The notes under the pieces: model-generated
Seen by the model: the letters and a program-made list of their open reading frames with translations, nothing else
What the model was told of the DNA's origin: nothing
The model's database searches: none
Shown here: in pieces, positions 17,070-25,360 of the stretch
Layout of the letters: every line of letters begins with the position of its first letter
Position numbering within the stretch: position 1 is the stretch's first letter
Made by a program: the position numbers and the translations under genes
Source: Winogradskyella ouciana
GTDB lineage: Bacteria > Bacteroidota > Bacteroidia > Flavobacteriales > Flavobacteriaceae
NCBI RefSeq assembly: GCF_009709615.1
Contig: NZ_WJYA01000005.1
Coordinates: 248,001-312,000 of the forward strand
DNA: 64,000 nucleotides
Direction of reading: 5' to 3'

Positions 17070-17276
17070 TATTAAATGTGTTTAGTGTTTAAATTGTTTT
17101 TAGTGTTTGTCTATGTTAAGTTTACATTGTTACACAAAGCCTTACAAAAATAAGGAATGATTCCACTTTTTAACATAATAAAGTATAAAAACTCTATTTA
17201 ATCCCGTAAAATTCCAATTCATTTTATTGAGATATCAAAATCCTATTCCTAAAAGAGTTCAAAAAGCCTGAAAACG

Positions 17277-17307
17277 TTTGTAGATTAAGAATTTAGAATT
17301 ATATTTG
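17277..17307 (+). promoter_or_regulatory. Promoter of rplU-rpmA (TTTG-N19-TATATTTG)
   Basis: TTTG at 17277-17280 and TATATTTG at 17300-17307 are 19 bases apart, a full match to the Bacteroidota primary sigma-factor consensus. The expected start is about 17313, leaving a ~54-base leader with a small hairpin. Confidence 0.82.
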
Positions 17308-17312
17308 CATCC

Positions 17313-17330
17313 GCTTTCTGAGAAGGAAGC
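17313..17330 (+). promoter_or_regulatory. Hairpin in the rplU leader
   Basis: GCTTTC (17313-17318) pairs with GGAAGC (17325-17330), one G-T pair, right at the expected transcript start. It could be a 5'-stabilising stem or an autoregulatory site for L21. The remaining upstream sequence, 17070-17276, shows nothing recognisable. Confidence 0.4.
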
Positions 17331-17366
17331 TTATAATTTTAAACAAATTAATAAAAACGTTACGCT

Positions 17367-18071
17367 ATGTACGCAATTGTAGAGATAGCAGGGCAGCAAT
17401 TTAAAGTTGCAAAAGACCAAAAAGTTTTTGTTAACCGTTTATCTACTGAAGAAGGTAAGAAAGTTTCTTTCGATAACGTTCTTTTAATAGGTGATGGTGA
17501 CAAAACTACTTTAGGCGCCCCAGCTATAGACGGAGCACAAGTAAGTGCTAAAGTCTTAAAGCACCTTAAAGGTGACAAAGTAATTGTTTTCAAAAAGAAA
17601 AGACGTAAAGGTTACCGTGTTAAAAACGGTCACAGACAAGCCTTAACCGAAATCGTAATTGAAGGCATTACTGCTTCTGGAGCTAAGCCAGCTAAAAAAG
17701 CTGAAAAAGCTGCACCGAAGAAAGAAACAAAGAAAGCTGAACCTAAAGCTGCTGCTAAGACAGAAGCTAAGAAGGCAGCACCAAAAGCTAAACCAGCTGC
17801 AAAGAAAGCAACAGGTAAAGCTGATGATTTAAAGAAAATTGAAGGTGTTGGACCAAAGGCTGCTGAAGCTATGGTTAATGCTGGATTAGATACTTTTGCG
17901 AAAGTAGCAAAAGCTAAGCCAGAAGACATTGAAGCAATTTTGGCTGAAGCAAGTTCTAGATTAGCACACTTAGTAGCTAATACATGGCCACAACAAGCTA
18001 AATTAGCTGCTGATGGAAAATGGGACGAGCTTAAAGAATTACAAGATAATTTAGACGGAGGAAGAAAATAA
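17367..18071 (+). CDS. rplU: 50S ribosomal protein L21 with C-terminal Lys/Ala linker and helix-hairpin-helix domain
   Basis: Residues 1-103 are a complete bL21 (YAIVEIAGQQFKV; KRRKGYRVKNGHRQ). A normal L21 ends near here. Residues 104-152 are a Lys/Ala/Pro-rich linker and residues 153-234 a helix-hairpin-helix-like domain (LKKIEGVGPKAAEAMVNAGL). The extension is continuous with no frameshift and resembles DUF4332/HhH modules that bind nucleic acid. L21 binds 23S rRNA in the large subunit. rpmA follows after 41 bases, the usual order. Extended L21 proteins occur in other Bacteroidota as far as I recall. Confidence 0.95.
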   Translation: MYAIVEIAGQQFKVAKDQKVFVNRLSTEEGKKVSFDNVLLIGDGDKTTLGAPAIDGAQVSAKVLKHLKGDKVIVFKKKRRKGYRVKNGHRQALTEIVIEGITASGAKPAKKAEKAAPKKETKKAEPKAAAKTEAKKAAPKAKPAAKKATGKADDLKKIEGVGPKAAEAMVNAGLDTFAKVAKAKPEDIEAILAEASSRLAHLVANTWPQQAKLAADGKWDELKELQDNLDGGRK

Positions 18072-18112
18072 ATTTTCATCCTTTAATATTAACAAAATAA
18101 AACCTTAAGACA

Positions 18113-18373
18113 ATGGCTCATAAAAAAGGAGTTGGTAGTTCTAAAAACGGTAGAGAATCAGAATCGAAACGCTTAGGTGTTAAGATATTTGGTGGACAAG
18201 CTGCTGTTGCTGGAAACATCATCGTAAGACAAAGAGGTAATACACATCACCCAGGTGAAAACGTGTATCAAGGAAAAGACCACACTTTACACGCTAAAGT
18301 TGATGGCCTTGTACAATTTACTAAGAAGAAAGACAATAAGTCTTATGTTTCTATAGCACCATTTGAGGCTTAA
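18113..18373 (+). CDS. rpmA: 50S ribosomal protein L27
   Basis: An 86-residue protein starting [20 protein letters not shown], the conserved bL27 N terminus that reaches toward the peptidyl-transferase centre; full family length. It begins directly with MAHKKG, so no N-terminal cleavage extension of the Firmicutes type is present. It is cotranscribed with rplU and followed by a terminator. Confidence 0.97.
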   Translation: MAHKKGVGSSKNGRESESKRLGVKIFGGQAAVAGNIIVRQRGNTHHPGENVYQGKDHTLHAKVDGLVQFTKKKDNKSYVSIAPFEA

Positions 18374-18399
18374 GACATAACTTCTTAATACATATTTTA

Positions 18400-18430
18400 A
18401 AGCCCTTTCTGGAAACAGTGAGGGTTTTTT
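18400..18430 (+). terminator. Intrinsic terminator after rpmA
   Basis: AGCCCT pairs with AGGGTT around a loop rich in purines, followed by TTTTTT. Confidence 0.75.
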
Positions 18431-18493
18431 GTTATCATTAAATACGAAGCAAAAAATCTTCCATAGAGATTAAAGTTAGAAACTCTGTTATTA

Positions 18494-18518
18494 CACTTCG
18501 ACTGCACTCAGTGTGACA
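18494..18518. repeat. Single arm of the dispersed inverted repeat
   Basis: CACTTCGACTGCACTCAGTG followed by TGACA matches the arm at 28408-28430 with one change. The partner arm is missing, so this may be a decayed copy. It lies between rpmA and the convergent MutS-like gene. Confidence 0.65.
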
Positions 18519-18532
18519 CTATAGAAAACATT

Positions 18533-20305
18533 TTACACTATTTCCATCTTCTTCAACAGAAAGCTAGCATTCATATTTTGGCAAACACCTTTCTTAAGCT
18601 TGTAATCAAAAAAGAGTTCGTCGTTTTTGATTTCTGCATCAAAATAGTAGTTTTTTACGGCTTCTAATTCGGCTTCAATTTCCGTAAGGCTTAAATCGTG
18701 CGTGGCGATAATTCCCGTGGCATTTTGCTTTACCAACTTTTCTACAAATTTTCTTGAGCCAATGGCTTTGTCTGTACTATTTGTTCCTTTTAGGATTTCA
18801 TCTAAAATCACAAAATAATTCTTGTCTTCAGCAATCGTATCAACTATAAATTTTAATCGTGTTAATTCACTAAAGAAGTACGAGCTATCATCCGTTAAGG
18901 AATCCGTAGTGCGCATGCTCGTAATAAGTTTAATCGGCTTGTATTTACTTTCTTTTGCACAAACAGGCAATCCTACATTTGCCATTACGATATGTAGCGC
19001 AACCGTTCTAAGAAAGGTGCTCTTGCCGGCCATATTTGCTCCAGTAACAATGAAAAATTGCTCTTCCTGCAACTCTAAATCACTATCAATACGCTTTTCA
19101 GGATGTAATAAGGGGTGTCCTAGATCTTTAGCATTAATGGTTATACTTTCAGAAATAATTTCAGGATAAGTAAAGTCTTGATGATTAAAAGCATAGTTTC
19201 CTAAAGTATTATAGGCATCAAAAAACGTGACGACATCAAACCAATCTTCTACTTTATCTGCATAGTGACTTATCCATTGCTCTACATGATAGGTTTGCCT
19301 TATGTCCCAAAGCAAATAACCATTCCCGAAAATAGCAGAAATAAAATTGTTTCTATTGTCTAATGCATCTAAAGCTTTTGAAAATTTTGAAAATATCTGA
19401 GAGGCTTTCAACCCTTCGGACTGTATTTTTTCTTGTTTTTGCTTTAGTAAATCCGACTGAAATTCTTTTTGTTCAATCTGATTGAGCAATAGTGCATATT
19501 GCCTAAAGGTGTCTTTGGTGCGTTCGGTGTTTTGGGCCACCGTGTTTATTTTCTTTAAAAATCGCCCTGTAATTGCCAAACCTAAAAGCAACCAGTAACC
19601 CACATATTCTATTGGGATAACTTCGGTGATACCTAAGACCAAAATTGCTAAAGAAGCTACACTAAAAGCGATAGTAAACCAGTAAATGGTAGAGCTTAAA
19701 AAAGGCTTGTAGTCTTTCAACCATGTAATGATAGATTCTACTGAATATTCTACCTCTACACCTTGCGCCACACCAGAATAGTATTGTCGCCATTCTGACT
19801 CCTCGGCCAATTCTTTTATGGCGTGTTGCCTAGCTTCAATATTGGAAATGTCATTTGCCAATAAACAGCTTACAAGCGATTTAGTCCCTTCTTTTATGGT
19901 TGTTCTATTGATAAACTGAAAGAAAGAGCCTCTCCCAAATAAATCGATATCTAAACTATAATAATGCTTGGGATTTTGAAACATTTTGCCGTCTGGCCTA
20001 GCGTGAAAATTACCTGCAGCAATTTTAAGTTCGTCTTCATTTATAATTGCGAGACGTTTATGTAATGCTCTCTGTGCTTTTAAATCTGTATATCTAGACA
20101 GTAAAAATAAAAAGATGGCTGAGCCTACAGCTGCAATTACTATAGCTATTTGCCACTTCTGAAACAACATATAAACTCCGAATGCTGTTAATCCGAAAAC
20201 CAAAAGTCTAAGTGTGCTTAACAAACCCATCTGTTTATAAATGCGTTTTGATTCTGCTTTGTGCTTCTCTGACTGAGTCTTATAAAATTGGTTTGGGTTT
20301 TGCAT
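18533..20305 (-). CDS. MutS-family ATPase with membrane segments
   Basis: A 590-residue protein. The C-terminal third is a MutS ATPase: Walker A GANMAGKST near residue 421, SMRTTDSLTDDSSYF after it, Walker B FVILDE near residue 500 with LKGTNSTDK and the ATHDLSL motif. The MutS mismatch-recognition domain is absent. Instead there are hydrophobic segments at about residues 28-48 and 53-72 and again about 203-248, so it is probably bound to the inner membrane. Such membrane MutS-like proteins occur in Bacteroidota; their role is not established and is unlikely to be classical mismatch repair. A core and a clamp-like helix region lie in between. Confidence 0.85.
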   Translation of the reverse strand: MQNPNQFYKTQSEKHKAESKRIYKQMGLLSTLRLLVFGLTAFGVYMLFQKWQIAIVIAAVGSAIFLFLLSRYTDLKAQRALHKRLAIINEDELKIAAGNFHARPDGKMFQNPKHYYSLDIDLFGRGSFFQFINRTTIKEGTKSLVSCLLANDISNIEARQHAIKELAEESEWRQYYSGVAQGVEVEYSVESIITWLKDYKPFLSSTIYWFTIAFSVASLAILVLGITEVIPIEYVGYWLLLGLAITGRFLKKINTVAQNTERTKDTFRQYALLLNQIEQKEFQSDLLKQKQEKIQSEGLKASQIFSKFSKALDALDNRNNFISAIFGNGYLLWDIRQTYHVEQWISHYADKVEDWFDVVTFFDAYNTLGNYAFNHQDFTYPEIISESITINAKDLGHPLLHPEKRIDSDLELQEEQFFIVTGANMAGKSTFLRTVALHIVMANVGLPVCAKESKYKPIKLITSMRTTDSLTDDSSYFFSELTRLKFIVDTIAEDKNYFVILDEILKGTNSTDKAIGSRKFVEKLVKQNATGIIATHDLSLTEIEAELEAVKNYYFDAEIKNDELFFDYKLKKGVCQNMNASFLLKKMEIV

Positions 20306-20328
20306 TTAAGATTGGGTTCAAAATAAAA

Positions 20329-20354
20329 TCCCAAGATAAGATTTTACCTTGGGA
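20329..20354 (-). terminator. Terminator of the sdhCAB operon
   Basis: TCCCAAG and CTTGGGA form a 7-bp stem; on the minus strand it is followed by TTTTATTTT. It lies downstream of sdhB. The 20370-20430 stretch between it and sdhB contains another imperfect palindrome with CGGCAGACAG and CTGTCGGAC-like arms. Confidence 0.65.
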
Positions 20355-20439
20355 GTTCATATTTTTTCAAGATCACTAACTTTCGGCAGACAGTTTCGCT
20401 TTGGCGTTGCTCAGTTTAGTCCGACAGTTCTGAACGATA

Positions 20440-21186
20440 TTATTTTTTCACAGTAGCGGAAAGATACTCTCGGTTCATACGTGCAATATTTTCCAAGGAA
20501 ATTCCTTTAGGACACTCTACTTCACAAGCTCCGGTATTGGTACAGTTACCAAAACCTTCTTCATCCATTTGCTTTACCATGTTCAACACACGATCTGTTG
20601 CTTCTATACGACCTTGAGGTAACAATGCAAATTGAGAAACCTTAGCGCCAACAAATAGCATTGCCGAAGCATTTTTACAAGCTGCCACACATGCACCACA
20701 TCCAATACAGGTTGCAGCACTAAAGGCATCGTCCGCATCGTGTTTGTTAACAGGAATCGCATTGGCATCAATTGTATTACCAGAGGTATTAACAGAAATA
20801 AATCCTCCTGCATGCTGTACTTTATCAAAAGAGCTTCTATCTACAATAAGATCCTTTATCACAGGAAATGCCGTAGCTCTAAATGGTTCAATGGTGATGG
20901 TGTCACCATCGTTAAAAGACCTCATATGTAACTGACAAGTCGTAATATATCTGTCAGGACCGTGAGGTCGACCATTAATAAATAGTGAGCAGGAGCCACA
21001 AATACCTTCTCTACAGTCGTGATCGAATGCAACCGGTGTGTCTCCCTTGGTAATTAGTTCGTTATTTAACACATCTAACATTTCAAGGAAAGACATATCT
21101 GGCGATACATCATTGATTTTATAATCAACCATTTTTCCTTTGTCATTAGCGTTATTTTGACGCCATATTTTGAGTGTAAGATTCAT
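20440..21186 (-). CDS. sdhB: Succinate dehydrogenase/fumarate reductase iron-sulfur subunit
   Basis: A 248-residue subunit. The [2Fe-2S] ligands lie in CREGICGSC; the [4Fe-4S] and [3Fe-4S] clusters in [11 protein letters not shown] and the later [14 protein letters not shown]. It passes electrons from the FAD of SdhA to the membrane cytochrome b and menaquinone. Last gene of sdhCAB, nine bases after sdhA. Its three clusters depend on Fe-S assembly, for which the SUF cluster lies further along in this window. Confidence 0.96.
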   Translation of the reverse strand: MNLTLKIWRQNNANDKGKMVDYKINDVSPDMSFLEMLDVLNNELITKGDTPVAFDHDCREGICGSCSLFINGRPHGPDRYITTCQLHMRSFNDGDTITIEPFRATAFPVIKDLIVDRSSFDKVQHAGGFISVNTSGNTIDANAIPVNKHDADDAFSAATCIGCGACVAACKNASAMLFVGAKVSQFALLPQGRIEATDRVLNMVKQMDEEGFGNCTNTGACEVECPKGISLENIARMNREYLSATVKK

Positions 21187-21195
21187 ATTATCCTC

Positions 21196-23193
21196 TTATT
21201 TATAACTTCTTTCTTTAACCTCTATATTTTCATACTGCAAGTCTTCTTTATGAAGTACTGCATCTTTTGGTTCTCCTTTATATTCCCAAGCTGATACGTA
21301 TTGAAATTCTTTTCTACGCATCGCTTCTCCTTCTTCAGTTTGGTATTCTTCCCTAAAGTGGCCTCCAGCAGACTCTTCGCGTTGCAATGCATCTTTAGCA
21401 AACAATTCACCTAATTCTAAGAAATCTGCAACACGACCCGCTTTTGCAAGTTCTTCGTTAAATTCATCTGCAGTTCCTGGTACAAGAACATCTTTCCAGA
21501 ATTCTTCTCTTAGTTGAGAAATTTCTGTTATTGCCGATTTTAAATCTTCGGCATTACGTGCCATTCCACATTTATTCCACATAATCTTTCCTAAACGTTT
21601 GTGGAAATGATCTACAGAATGTTTACCGTTATTATTTATGAGATGGTTTATATTGTCCTCAACTCTTTTTTGAGCATCATCAAATTCTTTGGTATCAGTT
21701 GGAATTTCACCAGTTCTAATATCATTAGACAGGTAGTCACCAATAGTATAGGGTAATACAAAATAACCGTCTGCCAATCCTTGCATTAATGCTGAAGCAC
21801 CAAGTCTGTTGGCTCCGTGATCAGAGAAATTAGCTTCACCAATACAGTACAATCCTGGTATAGTAGTCTGTAAGTTATAGTCAACCCAAAGTCCTCCCAT
21901 TGTGTAATGTACCGCAGGATAAATCATCATTGGCGTCTCATACGGATTCTGATCTACAATTTTCTCATACATCTGAAATAAATTTCCATACTTTTTCCTT
22001 ACAACTTCCTGACCTAACTTCTTTACCAGAGCATCATCATTTTCATCCAAACCTTTAACGTGTGCTTGCTCTTTTCCATAGCGCATAAATGCTGAAGCAA
22101 AATCTAAATAAACAGCTTCACCAGTTTTATTTACACCATAACCAGCATCACAACGCTCCTTTGCAGCACGCGATGCAACATCACGAGGCACAAGGTTTCC
22201 AAAGGCAGGATAACGACGCTCTAAATAGTAATCTCTATCGTCTTCAGCTAATTCGGTAGGTTTTAATTTCCCTTCTCTAATAGCTTCAGCATCTTCTTTC
22301 TTTTTTGGTACCCAAATTCGTCCGTCATTACGCAATGATTCAGACATCAAAGTTAATTTAGACTGATGTTCTCCAGAAACCGGAATACAAGTTGGGTGGA
22401 TCTGAGTATAACAAGGGTTGGCGAAGTAAGCTCCCCTTTTGTGAGCTTTCCAAGCTGCAGTTACGTTACTTCCCATCGCATTAGTTGAAAGGAAAAATAC
22501 ATTTCCATAGCCTCCAGTACCTAACACTACAGCGTGAGCCGAATGTCTTTCAATTTTACCAGACACCAAATCGCGGGCAATTATCCCTCTTGCTTTCCCG
22601 TCGACCATAACCACATCCAACATTTCGTGGCGATTGTACATTTTAATTTTACCTCGACCAATCTGACGATTCATTGCAGAATAGGCGCCTAACAATAACT
22701 GCTGACCAGTTTGTCCTGCCGCATAAAATGTACGTGATACCAGTACACCACCAAACGAACGGTTATCCAATAATCCACCATATTCACGGGCAAAAGGCAC
22801 ACCTTGCGCCACACATTGGTCAATAATATTTGCAGAAACCTCAGCTAAGCGATACACGTTTGCCTCTCTAGAACGATAATCACCACCTTTTACGGTATCG
22901 TAAAATAAACGGTAGGTTGAATCTCCATCTCCTTGATAATTCTTTGCTGCGTTAATTCCACCTTGAGCTGCAATTGAGTGCGCACGACGTGGAGAATCTT
23001 GAAAGCAAAATGCTTTAACATTGTAACCCAATTCCGCTAACGTTGCAGCAGCAGAGCCACCGGCTAAACCTGTTCCAACTACTATAACATCAATGTTACG
23101 TTTGTTTGCAGGATTAACAAGATTGATGTTGTTTTTATGATTGGTCCACTTTTCTGAAAGTGGGCCTTTTGGTATTTTAGAATCTAAAGCCAT
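21196..23193 (-). CDS. sdhA: Succinate dehydrogenase/fumarate reductase flavoprotein subunit
   Basis: 665 residues from the ATG at 23193 ([12 protein letters not shown]); the longer frame from 23235 overlaps sdhC and lacks family similarity. FAD-binding [19 protein letters not shown] starts the Rossmann fold, [11 protein letters not shown] carries the His expected to hold FAD covalently, and the catalytic region includes HPTCIP and a later Arg-rich [12 protein letters not shown] segment. It oxidises succinate to fumarate on the cytoplasmic face in the TCA cycle. Length fits the Bacteroidota/epsilon-type enzymes with a cytochrome b558 partner. Confidence 0.96.
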   Translation of the reverse strand: MALDSKIPKGPLSEKWTNHKNNINLVNPANKRNIDVIVVGTGLAGGSAAATLAELGYNVKAFCFQDSPRRAHSIAAQGGINAAKNYQGDGDSTYRLFYDTVKGGDYRSREANVYRLAEVSANIIDQCVAQGVPFAREYGGLLDNRSFGGVLVSRTFYAAGQTGQQLLLGAYSAMNRQIGRGKIKMYNRHEMLDVVMVDGKARGIIARDLVSGKIERHSAHAVVLGTGGYGNVFFLSTNAMGSNVTAAWKAHKRGAYFANPCYTQIHPTCIPVSGEHQSKLTLMSESLRNDGRIWVPKKKEDAEAIREGKLKPTELAEDDRDYYLERRYPAFGNLVPRDVASRAAKERCDAGYGVNKTGEAVYLDFASAFMRYGKEQAHVKGLDENDDALVKKLGQEVVRKKYGNLFQMYEKIVDQNPYETPMMIYPAVHYTMGGLWVDYNLQTTIPGLYCIGEANFSDHGANRLGASALMQGLADGYFVLPYTIGDYLSNDIRTGEIPTDTKEFDDAQKRVEDNINHLINNNGKHSVDHFHKRLGKIMWNKCGMARNAEDLKSAITEISQLREEFWKDVLVPGTADEFNEELAKAGRVADFLELGELFAKDALQREESAGGHFREEYQTEEGEAMRRKEFQYVSAWEYKGEPKDAVLHKEDLQYENIEVKERSYK

Positions 23194-23206
23194 ATCAGCT
23201 ATTATT

Positions 23207-23893
23207 TTAGTGGTTAAAATGATGGTACAATGCAATGAAAATAAAACCTAATGGCAATCCAATTGCATACACCTGAGCTAAGCCTTTCATACTTTTCTTA
23301 TAGATGCTATTTGCACCAATAGATTGAAAAGCTGAACTAAATCCATGTAATAAATGTAAACTCAATAACACAAAAGCTAATACATAGGCTCCGACACGCA
23401 ATGGGTTTTCAAATTTGTGTACGAGTTCTTCATAATATCTAAAGCCACTATTTACATTATCTGGATCTAACAGACCGCTCATATCTCCTTTAAAATATTT
23501 AATGTTAATTTCTGGAGCCCAAAAATCTATAAAATGCAATACCAAGAACGCTAGTATAACCGCTCCAGAGAGTAGCATGTTTCTACTCATCCAAGTAGAA
23601 TTAGCATTCCCGTTATTTCTTTTGTAACCCTTTTGTCTGGCTTTATTGTTTTTATACTCTAAAACAAACCCCATAATAAAGTGAAAAATAACACCAAAAA
23701 TTAAAATAGGTTGTAAAACGAATTGCACAGCCCAAAACGTTCCCATAAAGTGAGAAGCTTCATTAAAAAGATCTTCACTGAAAACAGACAGAATATTAAT
23801 TGCAAAATGTTGAAGTAAAAAAATCATTAGGAAGAGTGCCGAAAGTGCCATGGCAAACTTTCTTCCAATCGTAGAATTTAGAATTCCGCTCAT
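23207..23893 (-). CDS. sdhC: Succinate dehydrogenase cytochrome b558 subunit
   Basis: A 228-residue membrane subunit with five hydrophobic helices. Conserved His residues in [22 protein letters not shown] and LHLLHG are the expected ligands of two hemes. It anchors SdhAB and reduces menaquinone; a single large cytochrome subunit replaces SdhC and SdhD. First gene of the operon, thirteen bases before sdhA, with a clear promoter 29 bases upstream. Confidence 0.95.
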   Translation of the reverse strand: MSGILNSTIGRKFAMALSALFLMIFLLQHFAINILSVFSEDLFNEASHFMGTFWAVQFVLQPILIFGVIFHFIMGFVLEYKNNKARQKGYKRNNGNANSTWMSRNMLLSGAVILAFLVLHFIDFWAPEINIKYFKGDMSGLLDPDNVNSGFRYYEELVHKFENPLRVGAYVLAFVLLSLHLLHGFSSAFQSIGANSIYKKSMKGLAQVYAIGLPLGFIFIALYHHFNH

Positions 23894-23921
23894 TATAATT
23901 TTAGTTAACTAATTAGAGTTA

Positions 23922-23952
23922 CAAAGATACAGCGCAAACGGGTTATTCCCAA
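23922..23952 (-). promoter_or_regulatory. Promoter of sdhCAB (TTG-N20-TATCTTTG)
   Basis: On the minus strand TTG (plus 23950-23952) is followed after 20 bases by TATCTTTG (plus 23922-23929), the Bacteroidota consensus, 28 bases before the sdhC ATG. Confidence 0.78.
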
Positions 23953-23992
23953 CTGCGCTATAGTATAATTAATTATTTAGAATGATTTTAAT

Positions 23993-25228
23993 CTAAAAAT
24001 TGAATCTTGGGTTAACAATGGAATTGTAAATAGAACCAAACTGATAACTAAATCCAACACTTACAAAATAATTATAACCCGATTGTAGTTGCTGTTGTTG
24101 CAATAATAACTCTTCCAAAGATACATCTCCGGCAGGTAGGTTGATTTGGTCTCTGGTAATTCGATAATTACCACTTACATTAAAATTAAAGCCTTTAAAC
24201 ACTCTAATATTTGCACCTAGAAAAAACCCATAGGACTTTAAACTTGTATCATGCAAAAATTGATTGAAAGACGCTTCAGCATTTATATTTCCCCATTCTT
24301 GCCTAAAACTAGTTCCAAGTAATAATGAATGCTGAAAAAGTGTTTCTTCCTCTTCAGCAAATACAGAACGTTCTATATAGTCATTGTAAACTAACCCATT
24401 TCGATACGATAAGATCAACTGCTTTTTTGCAGATTCTGAATATTTAAAGAAATTATATTCTATTGCGGGCCTTAATCTCCAAAACAGTTCATAATTACTA
24501 AATGTAGATGTCCCTATACTACCAAAAACACCAGCAGACCAATGTTCAGTAATACTTACTACATCACTAACGTTTAAGTTCTTGCTATTGTTAATAGCGA
24601 CGATATCTTCACCATCGAATGTAAACGTAGATTTGTTTTCGCTAAACCCTAGTCTAAAAGAAAACTTATTCTTTGCTGTAACACGTCTTGCCGAAACACT
24701 AAAGTTTAAATTACTGGAATTATTAGTTTCCTGACCATTAAAAAACCCTCTGGCACCAAGCCTAAATACCCAATAATTCCAAGGGTCTTTTTCCTCAACT
24801 TTTTCTTCTTCATTCTCTGGCGTTGGTACATTGATTGTCACCTCATCTGTAGTTCCTTTTGCAATCCAAAAACGCACCAATCCAAGCTTAAGGTTTTCTA
24901 AAATCTTTCGCCTTTCATCATCTCGCGTCATATTAGAATCTGTAGAAAAACTGAGTTTATAATTAATGGCTTCAAATTCTTTTTTTCCTATAAACTCAAC
25001 ATCATAACTTCTTCCACCACTACCATTGCGCTGTGTCACAAAAAATAAGTGTACATCACTAAGTCCTTGATCTCTTACAAACTGAACATTACCTAAGTTC
25101 TGTCTTAAATAAGTCTGATCACAAACGTTACAATCTAAAAAAATTTTAAGTTGCTCAGTAGAATCGTTCTGTGCGGTTAGGTTAAAAAATAAAAATAGTG
25201 ATACTAATAAAGTGGAGGACTTTAGCAT
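23993..25228 (-). CDS. Predicted outer-membrane beta-barrel protein, uncharacterised
   Basis: A 411-residue secreted protein (signal peptide ends NLTAQ). Residues about 25-130 form a soluble domain with two Cys (FLDCNVCDQTYLRQNLG) and a VHLFFVTQRNGSGGRSY segment; an acidic linker (ENEEEKVEEKDPW) follows; residues about 150-411 alternate as beta strands of a barrel and end in Phe (NPRFNF). No named family is recognised; similar proteins occur across Bacteroidota. A TAAATTTG -7 box on the minus strand (plus 25258-25265) lies 29 bases before the ATG. It stands alone between sdhCAB and the BNR-repeat gene. Confidence 0.7.
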   Translation of the reverse strand: MLKSSTLLVSLFLFFNLTAQNDSTEQLKIFLDCNVCDQTYLRQNLGNVQFVRDQGLSDVHLFFVTQRNGSGGRSYDVEFIGKKEFEAINYKLSFSTDSNMTRDDERRKILENLKLGLVRFWIAKGTTDEVTINVPTPENEEEKVEEKDPWNYWVFRLGARGFFNGQETNNSSNLNFSVSARRVTAKNKFSFRLGFSENKSTFTFDGEDIVAINNSKNLNVSDVVSITEHWSAGVFGSIGTSTFSNYELFWRLRPAIEYNFFKYSESAKKQLILSYRNGLVYNDYIERSVFAEEEETLFQHSLLLGTSFRQEWGNINAEASFNQFLHDTSLKSYGFFLGANIRVFKGFNFNVSGNYRITRDQINLPAGDVSLEELLLQQQQLQSGYNYFVSVGFSYQFGSIYNSIVNPRFNF

Positions 25229-25360
25229 TATTTAGCGATGGTTTAGTTTAGTTTCGGCAAATTTACCTCGAACTTTAACGTTACACCCACGCTTTTAGTT
25301 CAGTTTAACATTAAGGTTCTCTAATTTGTAATCATTCTAAAGTCTTTAAAGTTTAGTCTT

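Noticed and set aside
17070..17276. Search for tRNA or small RNA in the largest gap
   Set aside because: No cloverleaf, CCA end or other strong fold was visible; only the rplU promoter region follows.
21196..23235. sdhA start at 23235
   Set aside because: The extra residues overlap sdhC and look non-coding; the ATG at 23193 begins the family N terminus.
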